A stretch of DNA of 64,000 bases from Paenibacillus sp. XY044. Its GTDB lineage: Bacteria > Bacillota > Bacilli > Paenibacillales > Paenibacillaceae. Where the stretch lies: NCBI RefSeq assembly GCF_002257645.1, contig NZ_NQMO01000011.1, forward strand, positions 1-64,000, given 5' to 3'. Positions 1 to 7,521 of the stretch are shown here, piece by piece (the first letter of the stretch is position 1; each line of letters begins with the position of its first letter). Position numbers and translations under genes: made by a program. The notes beneath the pieces were generated by a model, which saw nothing but the letters and a program-made list of their open reading frames with translations, was not told where the DNA came from and ran no database searches.

Positions 1-627
1 AGAATTCACGTTAATCACAAGCGCGTGTATCGACTGATGAAGGAGCTCGGCATACGTTCGGTGATTCGCAAGAGGAAACCGTATTTTGGCAAGAAGGAAG
101 CTTACGTCATCTCAGAAAATATACTAAATCGCGAGTTTCATGCGGCACGGCCGTTAGAGAAATGGGTAACAGATATTACGTATCTCCCCTTTGGTCAAAG
201 CTTTCTATATCTTTCAACCATTTATGATCTATATAACAACGAGGTGATCGCCTACAAGATCAGTCCCCGTAATGACATTCGCCTGGTACTTGATACCGTA
301 AAGAAAGCCATTCGAAAGCGAAAAACAGGCGGAATACTTTTGCATAGTGATCGCGGTTTCCAGTACACATCCAAACCGTATCACCGGCTTCTAAAGCGCC
401 ATGGTATTAAGGTGAGTATGTCGCGCAAGGGTAATTGTCATGATAATGCATGTATGGAAAGCTTTTTCAGCCATTTCAAGAGCGAATCCTTGCGACTACA
501 CCACTACACTGACCAAAAGCAACTCGTAGATGAAGTTCATCGTTATATTCGATTTTATAACCATTACCGATTCCAGAAAAAATTAAACAACCTTAGCCCG
601 GTTGAGTACCGAACTAAGGTTGCCTAG
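1..627 (+). CDS. IS3-family transposase OrfB (5' truncated by window edge)
   Basis: This is the catalytic integrase-like half of an IS3-family (IS150-like) transposase. The reading frame is open from base 1 (RIHVNHKRVYRLM...), so the GTG at 25 is not the true start. The DDE residues are visible in WVTDITYLPF, LHSDRGFQY and NACMESFF. The C-terminal YNHYRFQKKLNNLSPVEYR block is typical of the rve domain of this family. OrfA and the left end of the element must lie upstream of the window. The frame is intact through the stop, so this half shows no decay. It abuts the 3' end of the beta-mannosidase gene, which is on the other strand. Confidence 0.93.
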   Translation, partial: RIHVNHKRVYRLMKELGIRSVIRKRKPYFGKKEAYVISENILNREFHAARPLEKWVTDITYLPFGQSFLYLSTIYDLYNNEVIAYKISPRNDIRLVLDTVKKAIRKRKTGGILLHSDRGFQYTSKPYHRLLKRHGIKVSMSRKGNCHDNACMESFFSHFKSESLRLHHYTDQKQLVDEVHRYIRFYNHYRFQKKLNNLSPVEYRTKVA

Positions 628-639
628 GTCCTTTTTATA

Positions 640-666
640 ACTGTCTACTTGACGGGGGTAACTCCA
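640..666 (+). repeat. Probable right terminal inverted repeat of the IS3 element
   Basis: Just after the transposase stop the sequence reads CTGTCTACTTGACGGGGG. Its reverse complement (CCCCCGTCAAGTAGACAG) is the usual terminal repeat style of IS150-group elements. The exact outer base is uncertain because the left end and target duplication are outside the window. Confidence 0.55.
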
Positions 667-699
667 AACACCCGGGTGGCTCCTTTTTATGCAAATCTC

Positions 700-3243
700 C
701 TATTTGGAGATGAAGTCCGCCATCGATCTCACTTCGATCCGGCCCGGCTTGGCCGGGATGAACGGCTCTTCCCCTTCCGAGCGGGCGTAAAACTGTACGC
801 GCTGCTCTCTGCCGGGGATCAAATCAAAGAAGTTGTCGCTGAAGCTGCCCTCCGCCTCACTGGAAATCCATACCTGTTTGGCCAGCGTGTCCGTTGTGAG
901 GATCAGCGTATGACCCTGGCTGCCTTCTTCCTCCCGTACTGTAATATTCGCCTTGGTGAGCGCAAACTCCTTAGCCGGTACGAAATAATGCTCCTTGCAG
1001 TCCACTTCCTGACCGGACACCTCCAGTTGGACGAGCAAAAACGTTTCCTGAGGGCGGCGTCCGCCAAGCAGCTGCTCCGCGGAGCGGGTATGCACCTTTT
1101 CCGACGTGTTAGCGCCGATACTGAAGCTCTCCGTCGCTTCTTGTACGACGTCCCCCTTCAGGTCCATGACCTGCAGCCGAAGATTTCCGGACAGCGGCTG
1201 GAGCACATCGGAAAGTACGTAGATATCCAGCTCATCGCCGCGCGTACCGTCGATGGATACGGCAACGTCGCGGAAGCTGCGTTTGGCGTAGTACTGAAGC
1301 GCCTTCCAGCGGCCGAAATAATCCATTCCCGCCCAGGAAGCCACCGGCCAGCAATCATTCATCTGCCAATACAGCGTCCCCATACAATAAGGCTTCTTGC
1401 GGCGATGCGCCTCAATCGCCATCTTCATCGCCTCTGCCTGCAGCACCTGGCTCATGTACAGGAAGGACGGAAAATCCTTTGGCTCGTTCATGTACATATC
1501 CATGTACTGCTTGATCAGGCGGTTGCCCTGCCCGTTCTTCTGGTGAGCGAGCATCACTTCGGATTCCAAGGCCAAATCATGCTCTTCGGCATAACGGCGA
1601 ACCGATTTGTACTCCGGAAACGACTGAAAGCCGTATTCGCTCATGAAACGTCCGATATACACGTTATAATTCTCAAACGGCTCCACATTGTGCCACACGC
1701 CCCAGTAATGGATGTCCCCGCCGGTGGAGCTGTTCGTCGCGTGCTGATGAATGTCCCCGGTCAGCTCGATCATCGGCGAAGACGGCCAGTAATCGGCCTG
1801 CGGCGCGTAATGGGAAATCGCTTCCGGCAAAATCCGGTGGAAGATCGCCTCATAATCTTGCCACAGACGTTCGCGGAGCTCCGGAGAGTACTGCTGCTTC
1901 CAGCCCCAGCCGCTATTTTCGGAATAGTGGGACCAGGCGGTGTCGATTTCGTTGTTTCCGCACCACATTACAATCGAAGGATGATTTCTCAGACGTTTGA
2001 CGTTCTCCTCCGCCTCCAGCCGCACATTTTCCAAAAATGCCTCGTCACCCGGGTACATGCTGCAGGCAAACATGAAATCCTGCCAGACCATCAGGCCGTA
2101 TTCGTCACACAGTTCGTAGAACGCGTCCTGCTCGTAAATCCCTCCGCCCCAGACGCGAAGCATATTCATGTTGGAGGCTGCGGCGCTGGCAATCTCGTGA
2201 CGGTAGCGCTCGTAGGTCACTTCAGTAATGAAGCTGTCATTCGGGATATGGTTGGCCCCCTTAGCGAACAACGGTACTCCGTTCAGCTCGAAATAAAAAG
2301 TGGAGCCGGCCCCGTCCTTCTCGCGGACCAATCTGACGGAGCGAAGACCCGTTTTGACGCTTTTCTTCGCAGTCACGCCGCCGTCAACAAGCAACTCCGC
2401 ACAGAATTCATACAAATGCGCCTCACCGAGTCCCCGGCACCACCACAGCTTCGGATTGCCGATCACGAGCGGGATTTCGACCGTTTGGGTTCCCCGTGAC
2501 AGCCGAACTTTCCGGTCCCAGCTCTGACCGTCCGCGCTCAGACGAATCAGTGCATCCCCCTCCTGATCGGATTCCAGCTCTATTACGGCCGTTATCTTGG
2601 CGGACGCGACGGTAACCTCCGTCTGATCGATGTGCACATCCTGAATCCGGCTGTGATCCCATCCTTCGATATAGACATCCCGCCAAATGCCGCTCGTCAC
2701 GAAACGCGGACCCCAATCCCATCCGTAATGATACGGCGCCTTGCGGGCAAATACGCTGATTTTCCGGTCTCCGAGACCTCCGACATCCGACTGGTCATTC
2801 GTTGCCGGCAAATCATAGCCGAGGCGCTCCAGCTTGGGAAGATCCTCCTGAACCGGCGAGCGGAAACGCACATGGATCGTGTTGTCCTTCGGCTGCAGCA
2901 CATCCTTGATATCGGCCTTCCATGTGCGGAACATATTATCCGCCTGAAGAACCGGTTTGCCGTTCACAACGACGTCCGCATAGGTGTCAAGCCCTTTAAA
3001 TACGAGCTCCAGATGCGGAAGGGACTGCAGCTCCTCCGGCAAGTCGAACCGGCTTTCATATTCCCAGTCCTGCTTGTCAATCCACTGTACTTTCTTCTCA
3101 TTCGTTCCGTAGAACGGATCCGGAATTTTGCCGTTTGCCAGCAGATCGGTATGTACGCAGCCCGGTACCTTCGCCTCCATCCATTCTTGATCCTTGCAAG
3201 CCTTGAAGTTCCAGCTGCTGATGTTCCATTGTGTTTTGCCCAT
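700..3243 (-). CDS. Beta-mannosidase, glycoside hydrolase family 2
   Basis: An 847-residue GH2 enzyme that removes terminal beta-D-mannose from mannan or N-glycan fragments. The acid/base glutamate is in WCGNNE (about residue 432) and the nucleophile in SEYGFQ (about 536). The N-terminal sugar-binding domain (residues 1-190, with WGPR near 177) and the immunoglobulin-like domain precede the TIM barrel. There is no signal peptide, so the enzyme is cytoplasmic and probably acts on imported oligosaccharides. The start chosen is the ATG at 3243, preceded by AGGAGGATATC; an upstream in-frame ATG lacks a ribosome-binding site. Length is usual for the family. It is monocistronic here, with the IS element directly past its 3' end. 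Confidence 0.93.
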   Translation of the reverse strand: MGKTQWNISSWNFKACKDQEWMEAKVPGCVHTDLLANGKIPDPFYGTNEKKVQWIDKQDWEYESRFDLPEELQSLPHLELVFKGLDTYADVVVNGKPVLQADNMFRTWKADIKDVLQPKDNTIHVRFRSPVQEDLPKLERLGYDLPATNDQSDVGGLGDRKISVFARKAPYHYGWDWGPRFVTSGIWRDVYIEGWDHSRIQDVHIDQTEVTVASAKITAVIELESDQEGDALIRLSADGQSWDRKVRLSRGTQTVEIPLVIGNPKLWWCRGLGEAHLYEFCAELLVDGGVTAKKSVKTGLRSVRLVREKDGAGSTFYFELNGVPLFAKGANHIPNDSFITEVTYERYRHEIASAAASNMNMLRVWGGGIYEQDAFYELCDEYGLMVWQDFMFACSMYPGDEAFLENVRLEAEENVKRLRNHPSIVMWCGNNEIDTAWSHYSENSGWGWKQQYSPELRERLWQDYEAIFHRILPEAISHYAPQADYWPSSPMIELTGDIHQHATNSSTGGDIHYWGVWHNVEPFENYNVYIGRFMSEYGFQSFPEYKSVRRYAEEHDLALESEVMLAHQKNGQGNRLIKQYMDMYMNEPKDFPSFLYMSQVLQAEAMKMAIEAHRRKKPYCMGTLYWQMNDCWPVASWAGMDYFGRWKALQYYAKRSFRDVAVSIDGTRGDELDIYVLSDVLQPLSGNLRLQVMDLKGDVVQEATESFSIGANTSEKVHTRSAEQLLGGRRPQETFLLVQLEVSGQEVDCKEHYFVPAKEFALTKANITVREEEGSQGHTLILTTDTLAKQVWISSEAEGSFSDNFFDLIPGREQRVQFYARSEGEEPFIPAKPGRIEVRSMADFISK

Positions 3244-3293
3244 GATATCCTCCTGCCATTGCTCGTTTTCGCCAATAAATGTTAGCATAATTT

Positions 3294-3321
3294 ATTATAA
3301 CAAAACTAACAAACTAGTAAA
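3294..3321 (-). promoter_or_regulatory. Sigma-A-type promoter of the beta-mannosidase gene
   Basis: On the minus strand TTTACT and TATAAT are separated by 16 bases, about 45 bases upstream of the ATG at 3243. The flanking GTTAG...CTAAC arms could be a repressor site. Confidence 0.5.
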
Positions 3322-3713
3322 TGCTCAATTTCCCCAACTAGGCGGAAGTGTCTGTCATATCCGGGATGATCCAAAAAGGTACGATACGACGGGAGTATCC
3401 CGGGATTGCATTTTTTTGCTCAAGGCAATAACATCTTGGCCGCTTCATCATACACTGCAGTAAGACCAGTGGCTTCAACGAATGGCGAAATGCGCTGCTA
3501 AGACCCGCATCGTGCGATTTCTATCCAATTCATATCGTCTCCTGTTTAAATCTATTTCTGATGAATTCTGACCATACATCTGTTCGTTTCCTATGTCTAT
3601 TTTCTCTTTGCTTCGGAACGACTCGAGCTGCAGTGACATAACTTACTGTGAGTTCACTAAAGCACCCTAACATCGTTATAAAAAAGGATTCTCATGCAAA
3701 GGAGTGTCTGACC
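3322..3713. other. Gene-free stretch with a possible gene remnant
   Basis: About 390 bases without an intact gene. On the minus strand, 3420-3494 reads FVEATGLTAVYDEAAKMLLP then a stop, which looks like a protein C-terminus. An in-frame TAG lies only a few codons upstream, so it would be a decayed end fragment. The arms CCGGGAT...ATCCCGG near 3361-3412 can pair. Nothing else could be assigned. Confidence 0.3.
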
Positions 3714-3968
3714 GTGAAACCAGTGAAATCGGCAAAGCCCGGGAAACGGGTTAAATCAAGATCAAAACCGGCGAAGCCCGTCCGAATCAGCGGAGTGGTC
3801 CCCTCCGCAACCCCGGGAATGGGAGGAGGCGGGAACATGGGATCGATGAGCACTGGAAAGCAGCTTGCTTTTATTTCCGCTTTCCTGTTCCTTGTTGCCG
3901 CAGCGATCAGCTTATATCTGGCCTGGAGGGACATCCAAGGAGGGACTGCCCCTGAAGTGCTCTTTTGA
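3714..3968 (+). CDS. Small basic single-pass membrane protein, unknown function
   Basis: An 84-residue protein. The first 40 residues are rich in Lys, Arg, Ser and Pro (KSAKPGKRVKSRSKPAKP). A Gly/Met stretch (GMGGGGNMGSM) follows, then one membrane helix (LAFISAFLFLVAAAISLYLA). The likely topology is a cytoplasmic basic tail and a C-terminal anchor. The GTG at 3714 is chosen because AAAGGAG lies nine bases upstream; the longer frame starting at 3648 has no ribosome-binding site. I do not recognise a family. It ends just before a bidirectional terminator shared with the facing histidine kinase gene. Confidence 0.7.
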   Translation: MKPVKSAKPGKRVKSRSKPAKPVRISGVVPSATPGMGGGGNMGSMSTGKQLAFISAFLFLVAAAISLYLAWRDIQGGTAPEVLF

Positions 3969-3973
3969 ACGCA

Positions 3974-4009
3974 AAAAAATGACGCCGATGCAGGCGCCAT
4001 TTTTTTTGT
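3974..4009. terminator. Terminator between convergent genes
   Basis: The imperfect hairpin AATGACGCC/GGCGCCATT is flanked by an A-run on the left and a T-run on the right. It can stop transcription of the small membrane gene and of the kinase gene coming the other way. Confidence 0.65.
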
Positions 4010-4033
4010 TCTACATGTATATGAATCCCGCGA

Positions 4034-5947
4034 TTATTCCAATCCTTCTCCGTCGGGTACAGAAGCCGGGAACCGGACGGTCATCATCGTACCTGCACCC
4101 TTTTCGCTCTCGATATCGATCTTCCCCTGCATCACCTCAATGATGCGGAACGTAACCATCAGGCCGAGCCCGGTTCCTTTCGATTTGTTGGAGTAATATG
4201 GCTCGCCGAGCCTCGCCACCTCTGACGGCTCCATGCCTTCCCCATTGTCGGCGACGCGAATGACGACCTGGTCATTCTCCCGGTAGGCACGGATTTCAAT
4301 GTGGCCTTCCTCCCGCAGCGCTTCAATGCTGTTCTTGATCATATTGATAAAAGCCTGCTTGAACTTGGACGAGTTCCCCTGGACGTACAGGCCTTTGGGA
4401 ATATCCGTAGTTATCCGCCCTCCTTGAAGGTTGGCCAGCGGGATCAAAATGCCCTCGATATGTCGGAATTCATTCCTGACATCAAGCAGGGCGACCTTCT
4501 CCGCCTCCGGCTTGGCAAACGTCAGGAAATCCGTAATAATGCCCGATGCCCGGTCCAGTTCCTCAAGCGCTAACCTAAGATACTCCTTCTCCCGGTCCCT
4601 CGATTTCTCCTGCAGCAGCTGCAGAAAGCCTCGGGTGACCTGCAGCGGGTTTCTCACCTCATGCGCGACCGACGCGGCCAGCTCGCTGATGATTTCCATT
4701 TTCTCCGACCGCTGCAGCTCGCTGTTAAACATTTCAAGCTCCCGGGAATACACCACAATTTGCTGGTGATTATGGGCGAACTTTCGGCCAAGAATCATGA
4801 TAAGGCTAATGACGAAGCCAAGAACTCCCCATTTCCACCAGAACAGCACATAGTCCCCCTGGCGTACATAGAACCAGACGAGTTCACCCAGCGCCGTAAC
4901 CGCAAACAAGGCAAATCCCGTAGCAAACACGGCCGCGTTCCTGTTACCTTTCATCGCATAGGATATGGCACTGGCCGCCAGGATCATCAGCAGAGCGATC
5001 ATGAGGCAACCAAGCACCGTGACGGAAAAGAAATAATAGATATCAGAGAAACGGCTGCCGCTGAGCAGGTTGACGACCATGAGCCCCAGGCAAAAGAGCG
5101 AGTACCCGGCCTGGATTTTCCGGCAAATCCGGATGATTCGCATGTATCCAGGTCCGATCGTTTTCTCGAAGTAATAGGTAATGGCCGGCAGGAGCGATAG
5201 TAATGCAAGGTCAAAAATGACCTGAAACAATGCTCCATAGCTGCTGAACAGGCTGTACACAAAAGGAGAATAAGTCAGGATCATCAGGCCGATCGACAAA
5301 ATGACTATCGTTAGAGACAGCCAGCTGCTTCGCTCACTCCGGTTCAGGAATAAAGCCGAGATCAGCATTATTAGCGCGATGAATATAAACGAACTTCCCA
5401 AAACGATGTCACCCAGATTGGCCCTGATCAGCTTCGTGAGCAGCATCTGATAATCACCCGCCCAGACGGAACCTTCCAGTCCGATCCGGCCGGTCCCTCC
5501 CTGAATTTGCATGAGCAGCGTTTTGCCGGCATCCTCGCGGCTCAGCGGGAGAAGGATATGATTGACATCATACCGGTAATCCCGGCCTGTTTCGTATCGT
5601 TTCTCTTGTCCCACATAGATGGCGATCTTGATCCCATAGACCGGCTTCAGCAAAATCGCGGGCGTATTCCAGACGAGCGCCGGCAGCTTCGTTTCGAACC
5701 ATCCCGTCTCTGCTTCTCCGGTGTTTGGCGGCAGCGGTTGCTTCAACCGGTACGGCTCCCACCCGGAAGCCGGCCCGATGCCGTCCGTGCCGCGGCTTCC
5801 TATGCCCCCATCCTCCCAAGTGAACCGCCAGTCTGTCAGCGGCTTCAGGGCCGGTTCGGAACTTCCGTAACAGGAGGCGGCAAACACAAGCTGGATGGCC
5901 ATAAATATCATCGCCGCGATAATGCCGTATTTTCTAGAAGCTTTCAT
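4034..5947 (-). CDS. Membrane sensor histidine kinase, 7TMR-DISM type (kinase 1)
   Basis: A 637-residue sensor kinase. It has an N-terminal signal or anchor segment (5-27), an extracellular beta-rich domain (about 35-180), then about seven hydrophobic helices (190-395) like the 7TMR-DISM module. The HisKA domain carries phospho-acceptor His439 in SVAHEVRNPLQ. An ATPase domain follows, with an N-box (INMIKNSIEAL), DNGEGM (577-582) and GTGLGL (601-606). The kinase core resembles sporulation kinases that feed Spo0F. The ATG at 5947 is used because GAGGTG precedes it. There is no response regulator nearby. It is a paralogue of the kinase at 7522-9423, and the two flank the isoprenyl transferase and peptide genes. 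Its ligand could be the peptide product; this is inference. Confidence 0.88.
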   Translation of the reverse strand: MKASRKYGIIAAMIFMAIQLVFAASCYGSSEPALKPLTDWRFTWEDGGIGSRGTDGIGPASGWEPYRLKQPLPPNTGEAETGWFETKLPALVWNTPAILLKPVYGIKIAIYVGQEKRYETGRDYRYDVNHILLPLSREDAGKTLLMQIQGGTGRIGLEGSVWAGDYQMLLTKLIRANLGDIVLGSSFIFIALIMLISALFLNRSERSSWLSLTIVILSIGLMILTYSPFVYSLFSSYGALFQVIFDLALLSLLPAITYYFEKTIGPGYMRIIRICRKIQAGYSLFCLGLMVVNLLSGSRFSDIYYFFSVTVLGCLMIALLMILAASAISYAMKGNRNAAVFATGFALFAVTALGELVWFYVRQGDYVLFWWKWGVLGFVISLIMILGRKFAHNHQQIVVYSRELEMFNSELQRSEKMEIISELAASVAHEVRNPLQVTRGFLQLLQEKSRDREKEYLRLALEELDRASGIITDFLTFAKPEAEKVALLDVRNEFRHIEGILIPLANLQGGRITTDIPKGLYVQGNSSKFKQAFINMIKNSIEALREEGHIEIRAYRENDQVVIRVADNGEGMEPSEVARLGEPYYSNKSKGTGLGLMVTFRIIEVMQGKIDIESEKGAGTMMTVRFPASVPDGEGLE

Positions 5948-6193
5948 ATGTGCACCTCTACCGAATGTTAATGTACCGGAACCAGCAGCGTCTATCCTAT
6001 GATTCGGTTCTTTCAATTTCGGATTTCATAGATTGGAAATATATGCTAAACTATAAAATAACCTCATCTAAACTTCATATAACAACATACACACTGCCTT
6101 CCTTTCATAACCAGTCAACGATTCGATATGGATGTCTTTTATATCGGATGCCGCCGCTTGGAACATCAATCTTATCTAAAAAAAGGTGATTTT

Positions 6194-7123
6194 ATGGAAT
6201 GGCTAGAGCGTTATGAAGCCGATTTGTCGTATGTATTTCGCGAAACCGAGAACATGATTGCCTCGTTCCCCTCTCCGTTGAACACGAAAGGCCTCTCCTA
6301 TTTAAGCCATTTTAACGTGCTCCAAGAAAACAGCGCCAAAAACTATATCTGCTACCTGCTGCCCTTCTGGCTGATGGAAACGGCCAGACTTTCGGGCGAA
6401 GACGCCCGGAAGCTGTCGATCGGCAACGTCTGCGCCATGCTATATTTTTTCATTCAGGATGATTGCATAGACTCCTCCTCACCCCAGGACAAGGAGCAGC
6501 TGCCGCTGGGAAACTTGCTCTATCTGCAGTTTCTCGACATCTACCGCGGCTATTTCCCCTCGGACTCTCCGTTCTGGTCCTATTTCAGACAGTACTTGCA
6601 TGAATGGGCGGAAAGCGTTTCCAATGAGCAAACGGCCGACTATTTCCGAGTTAATCCGCTATTCATTGCGCGCAAGGCGGCGCCGCTGAAGCTGTCGAGC
6701 ACCGGGGCGCTGCTGCTGTCGGGCAGGGATGAGCGGATTCCGGCGGTGACGGATTTGGTCGAACACGTGCTGGCTACGCTGCAGATGGCGGACGATTGGG
6801 CGGACTGGCGGGAGGATCTCGAAGAAGGGAGCTATAACAGCCTGCTCTCGCTGATCCGATCGCAGTTCGCCACCGCCGAAACGCTCTCACCGGAACGCGT
6901 CGAGCACTATATTGCCGTTCGCGGCATCCTGCGTTCATACACTGCCGTGGCGGAAGCCAACCATGAGCACATCAAGCAGATTCCTTTGAACATTCCTCAT
7001 CTGATTTCTTTTCACGAGCATATCCTGCTGTCGATTCAGGAAGACGCAAATCGGATCGAAGAAGAGAGAAACGCCTTGCAAAAAGGCGGATTAAGTTTAT
7101 GGTTGTTAAATCATATCAAATAA
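6194..7123 (+). CDS. ComQ-like isoprenyl transferase (polyprenyl synthetase family)
   Basis: A 309-residue all-helical protein of the isoprenyl diphosphate synthase fold. The first aspartate-rich motif is DDCID (89-93) and the second is DDWADWREDL (200-209). Both should bind Mg and an allylic diphosphate. ComQ proteins of Bacillus share this build and attach geranyl or farnesyl to a Trp of the ComX pheromone. The start is the ATG at 6194 after AAAGGTGA; the longer frame from 6128 has no ribosome-binding site. The next gene, 74 bases downstream, encodes a short peptide ending in Trp, and two sensor kinases flank the pair. An alternative is a terpene or quinone prenyl synthase, but the peptide neighbour favours peptide prenylation. 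Confidence 0.75.
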   Translation: MEWLERYEADLSYVFRETENMIASFPSPLNTKGLSYLSHFNVLQENSAKNYICYLLPFWLMETARLSGEDARKLSIGNVCAMLYFFIQDDCIDSSSPQDKEQLPLGNLLYLQFLDIYRGYFPSDSPFWSYFRQYLHEWAESVSNEQTADYFRVNPLFIARKAAPLKLSSTGALLLSGRDERIPAVTDLVEHVLATLQMADDWADWREDLEEGSYNSLLSLIRSQFATAETLSPERVEHYIAVRGILRSYTAVAEANHEHIKQIPLNIPHLISFHEHILLSIQEDANRIEEERNALQKGGLSLWLLNHIK

Positions 7124-7197
7124 TGATAGATTTATAATTTATTCCATGGTATACTTATAAAGGTAATATTAACCATTTTGTTGAAAGGGTGATTCTA

Positions 7198-7437
7198 ATG
7201 ACAGCAGAAGCTATCCTTCACAACCAAGTTATTCAAAAAGCATGGGAAGACCCAAGTTTCAAGGAAAGACTCCTGGCCGACCCCAAGGCCGCCATCAAAG
7301 AAGTGCTCGGTATTATTTTACCTGAACACATCAAAGTAAAGACAGTGGAGGAATCATCCAACGAGTTTTATCTCGTGCTTCCCCCAAGTCCGACAGAAAC
7401 GGTCAGAGCGGCCGCGGCACCGAAATACTCCTGGTAG
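7198..7437 (+). CDS. NHLP-leader RiPP precursor peptide with C-terminal Trp
   Basis: A 79-residue peptide. Residues 1-63 match the nitrile-hydratase-like leader family (NHLP): AWEDPSFKERLLADPKAAI, then a VLG...LPEHIKVKTVEE block and the closing LVLPP. The remaining SPTETVRAAAAPKYSW would be the core, with no Cys and few Ser/Thr, and Trp as the last residue. The ATG at 7198 has GAAAGGG six bases upstream. NHLP leaders usually direct cyclodehydratases, LanM or radical SAM enzymes, none of which is here; the only enzyme adjacent is a ComQ-like transferase. I infer that the terminal Trp may be prenylated to make a signal sensed by one or both neighbouring kinases. No exporter or protease is seen nearby. 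Confidence 0.85.
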   Translation: MTAEAILHNQVIQKAWEDPSFKERLLADPKAAIKEVLGIILPEHIKVKTVEESSNEFYLVLPPSPTETVRAAAAPKYSW

Positions 7438-7521
7438 TTGAGGCTGCATCTCATCTTGGATATACATAAATCATGAAAGGGTTGGGAACGGCGGGTTTTG
7501 TCCCCTTATCCGTCAAGCGGC

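Noticed and set aside
649..2499. 616-codon open frame on the plus strand opposite the beta-mannosidase gene
   Set aside because: It is an antisense shadow of a GC-rich gene, with no ribosome-binding site and no recognisable domain.
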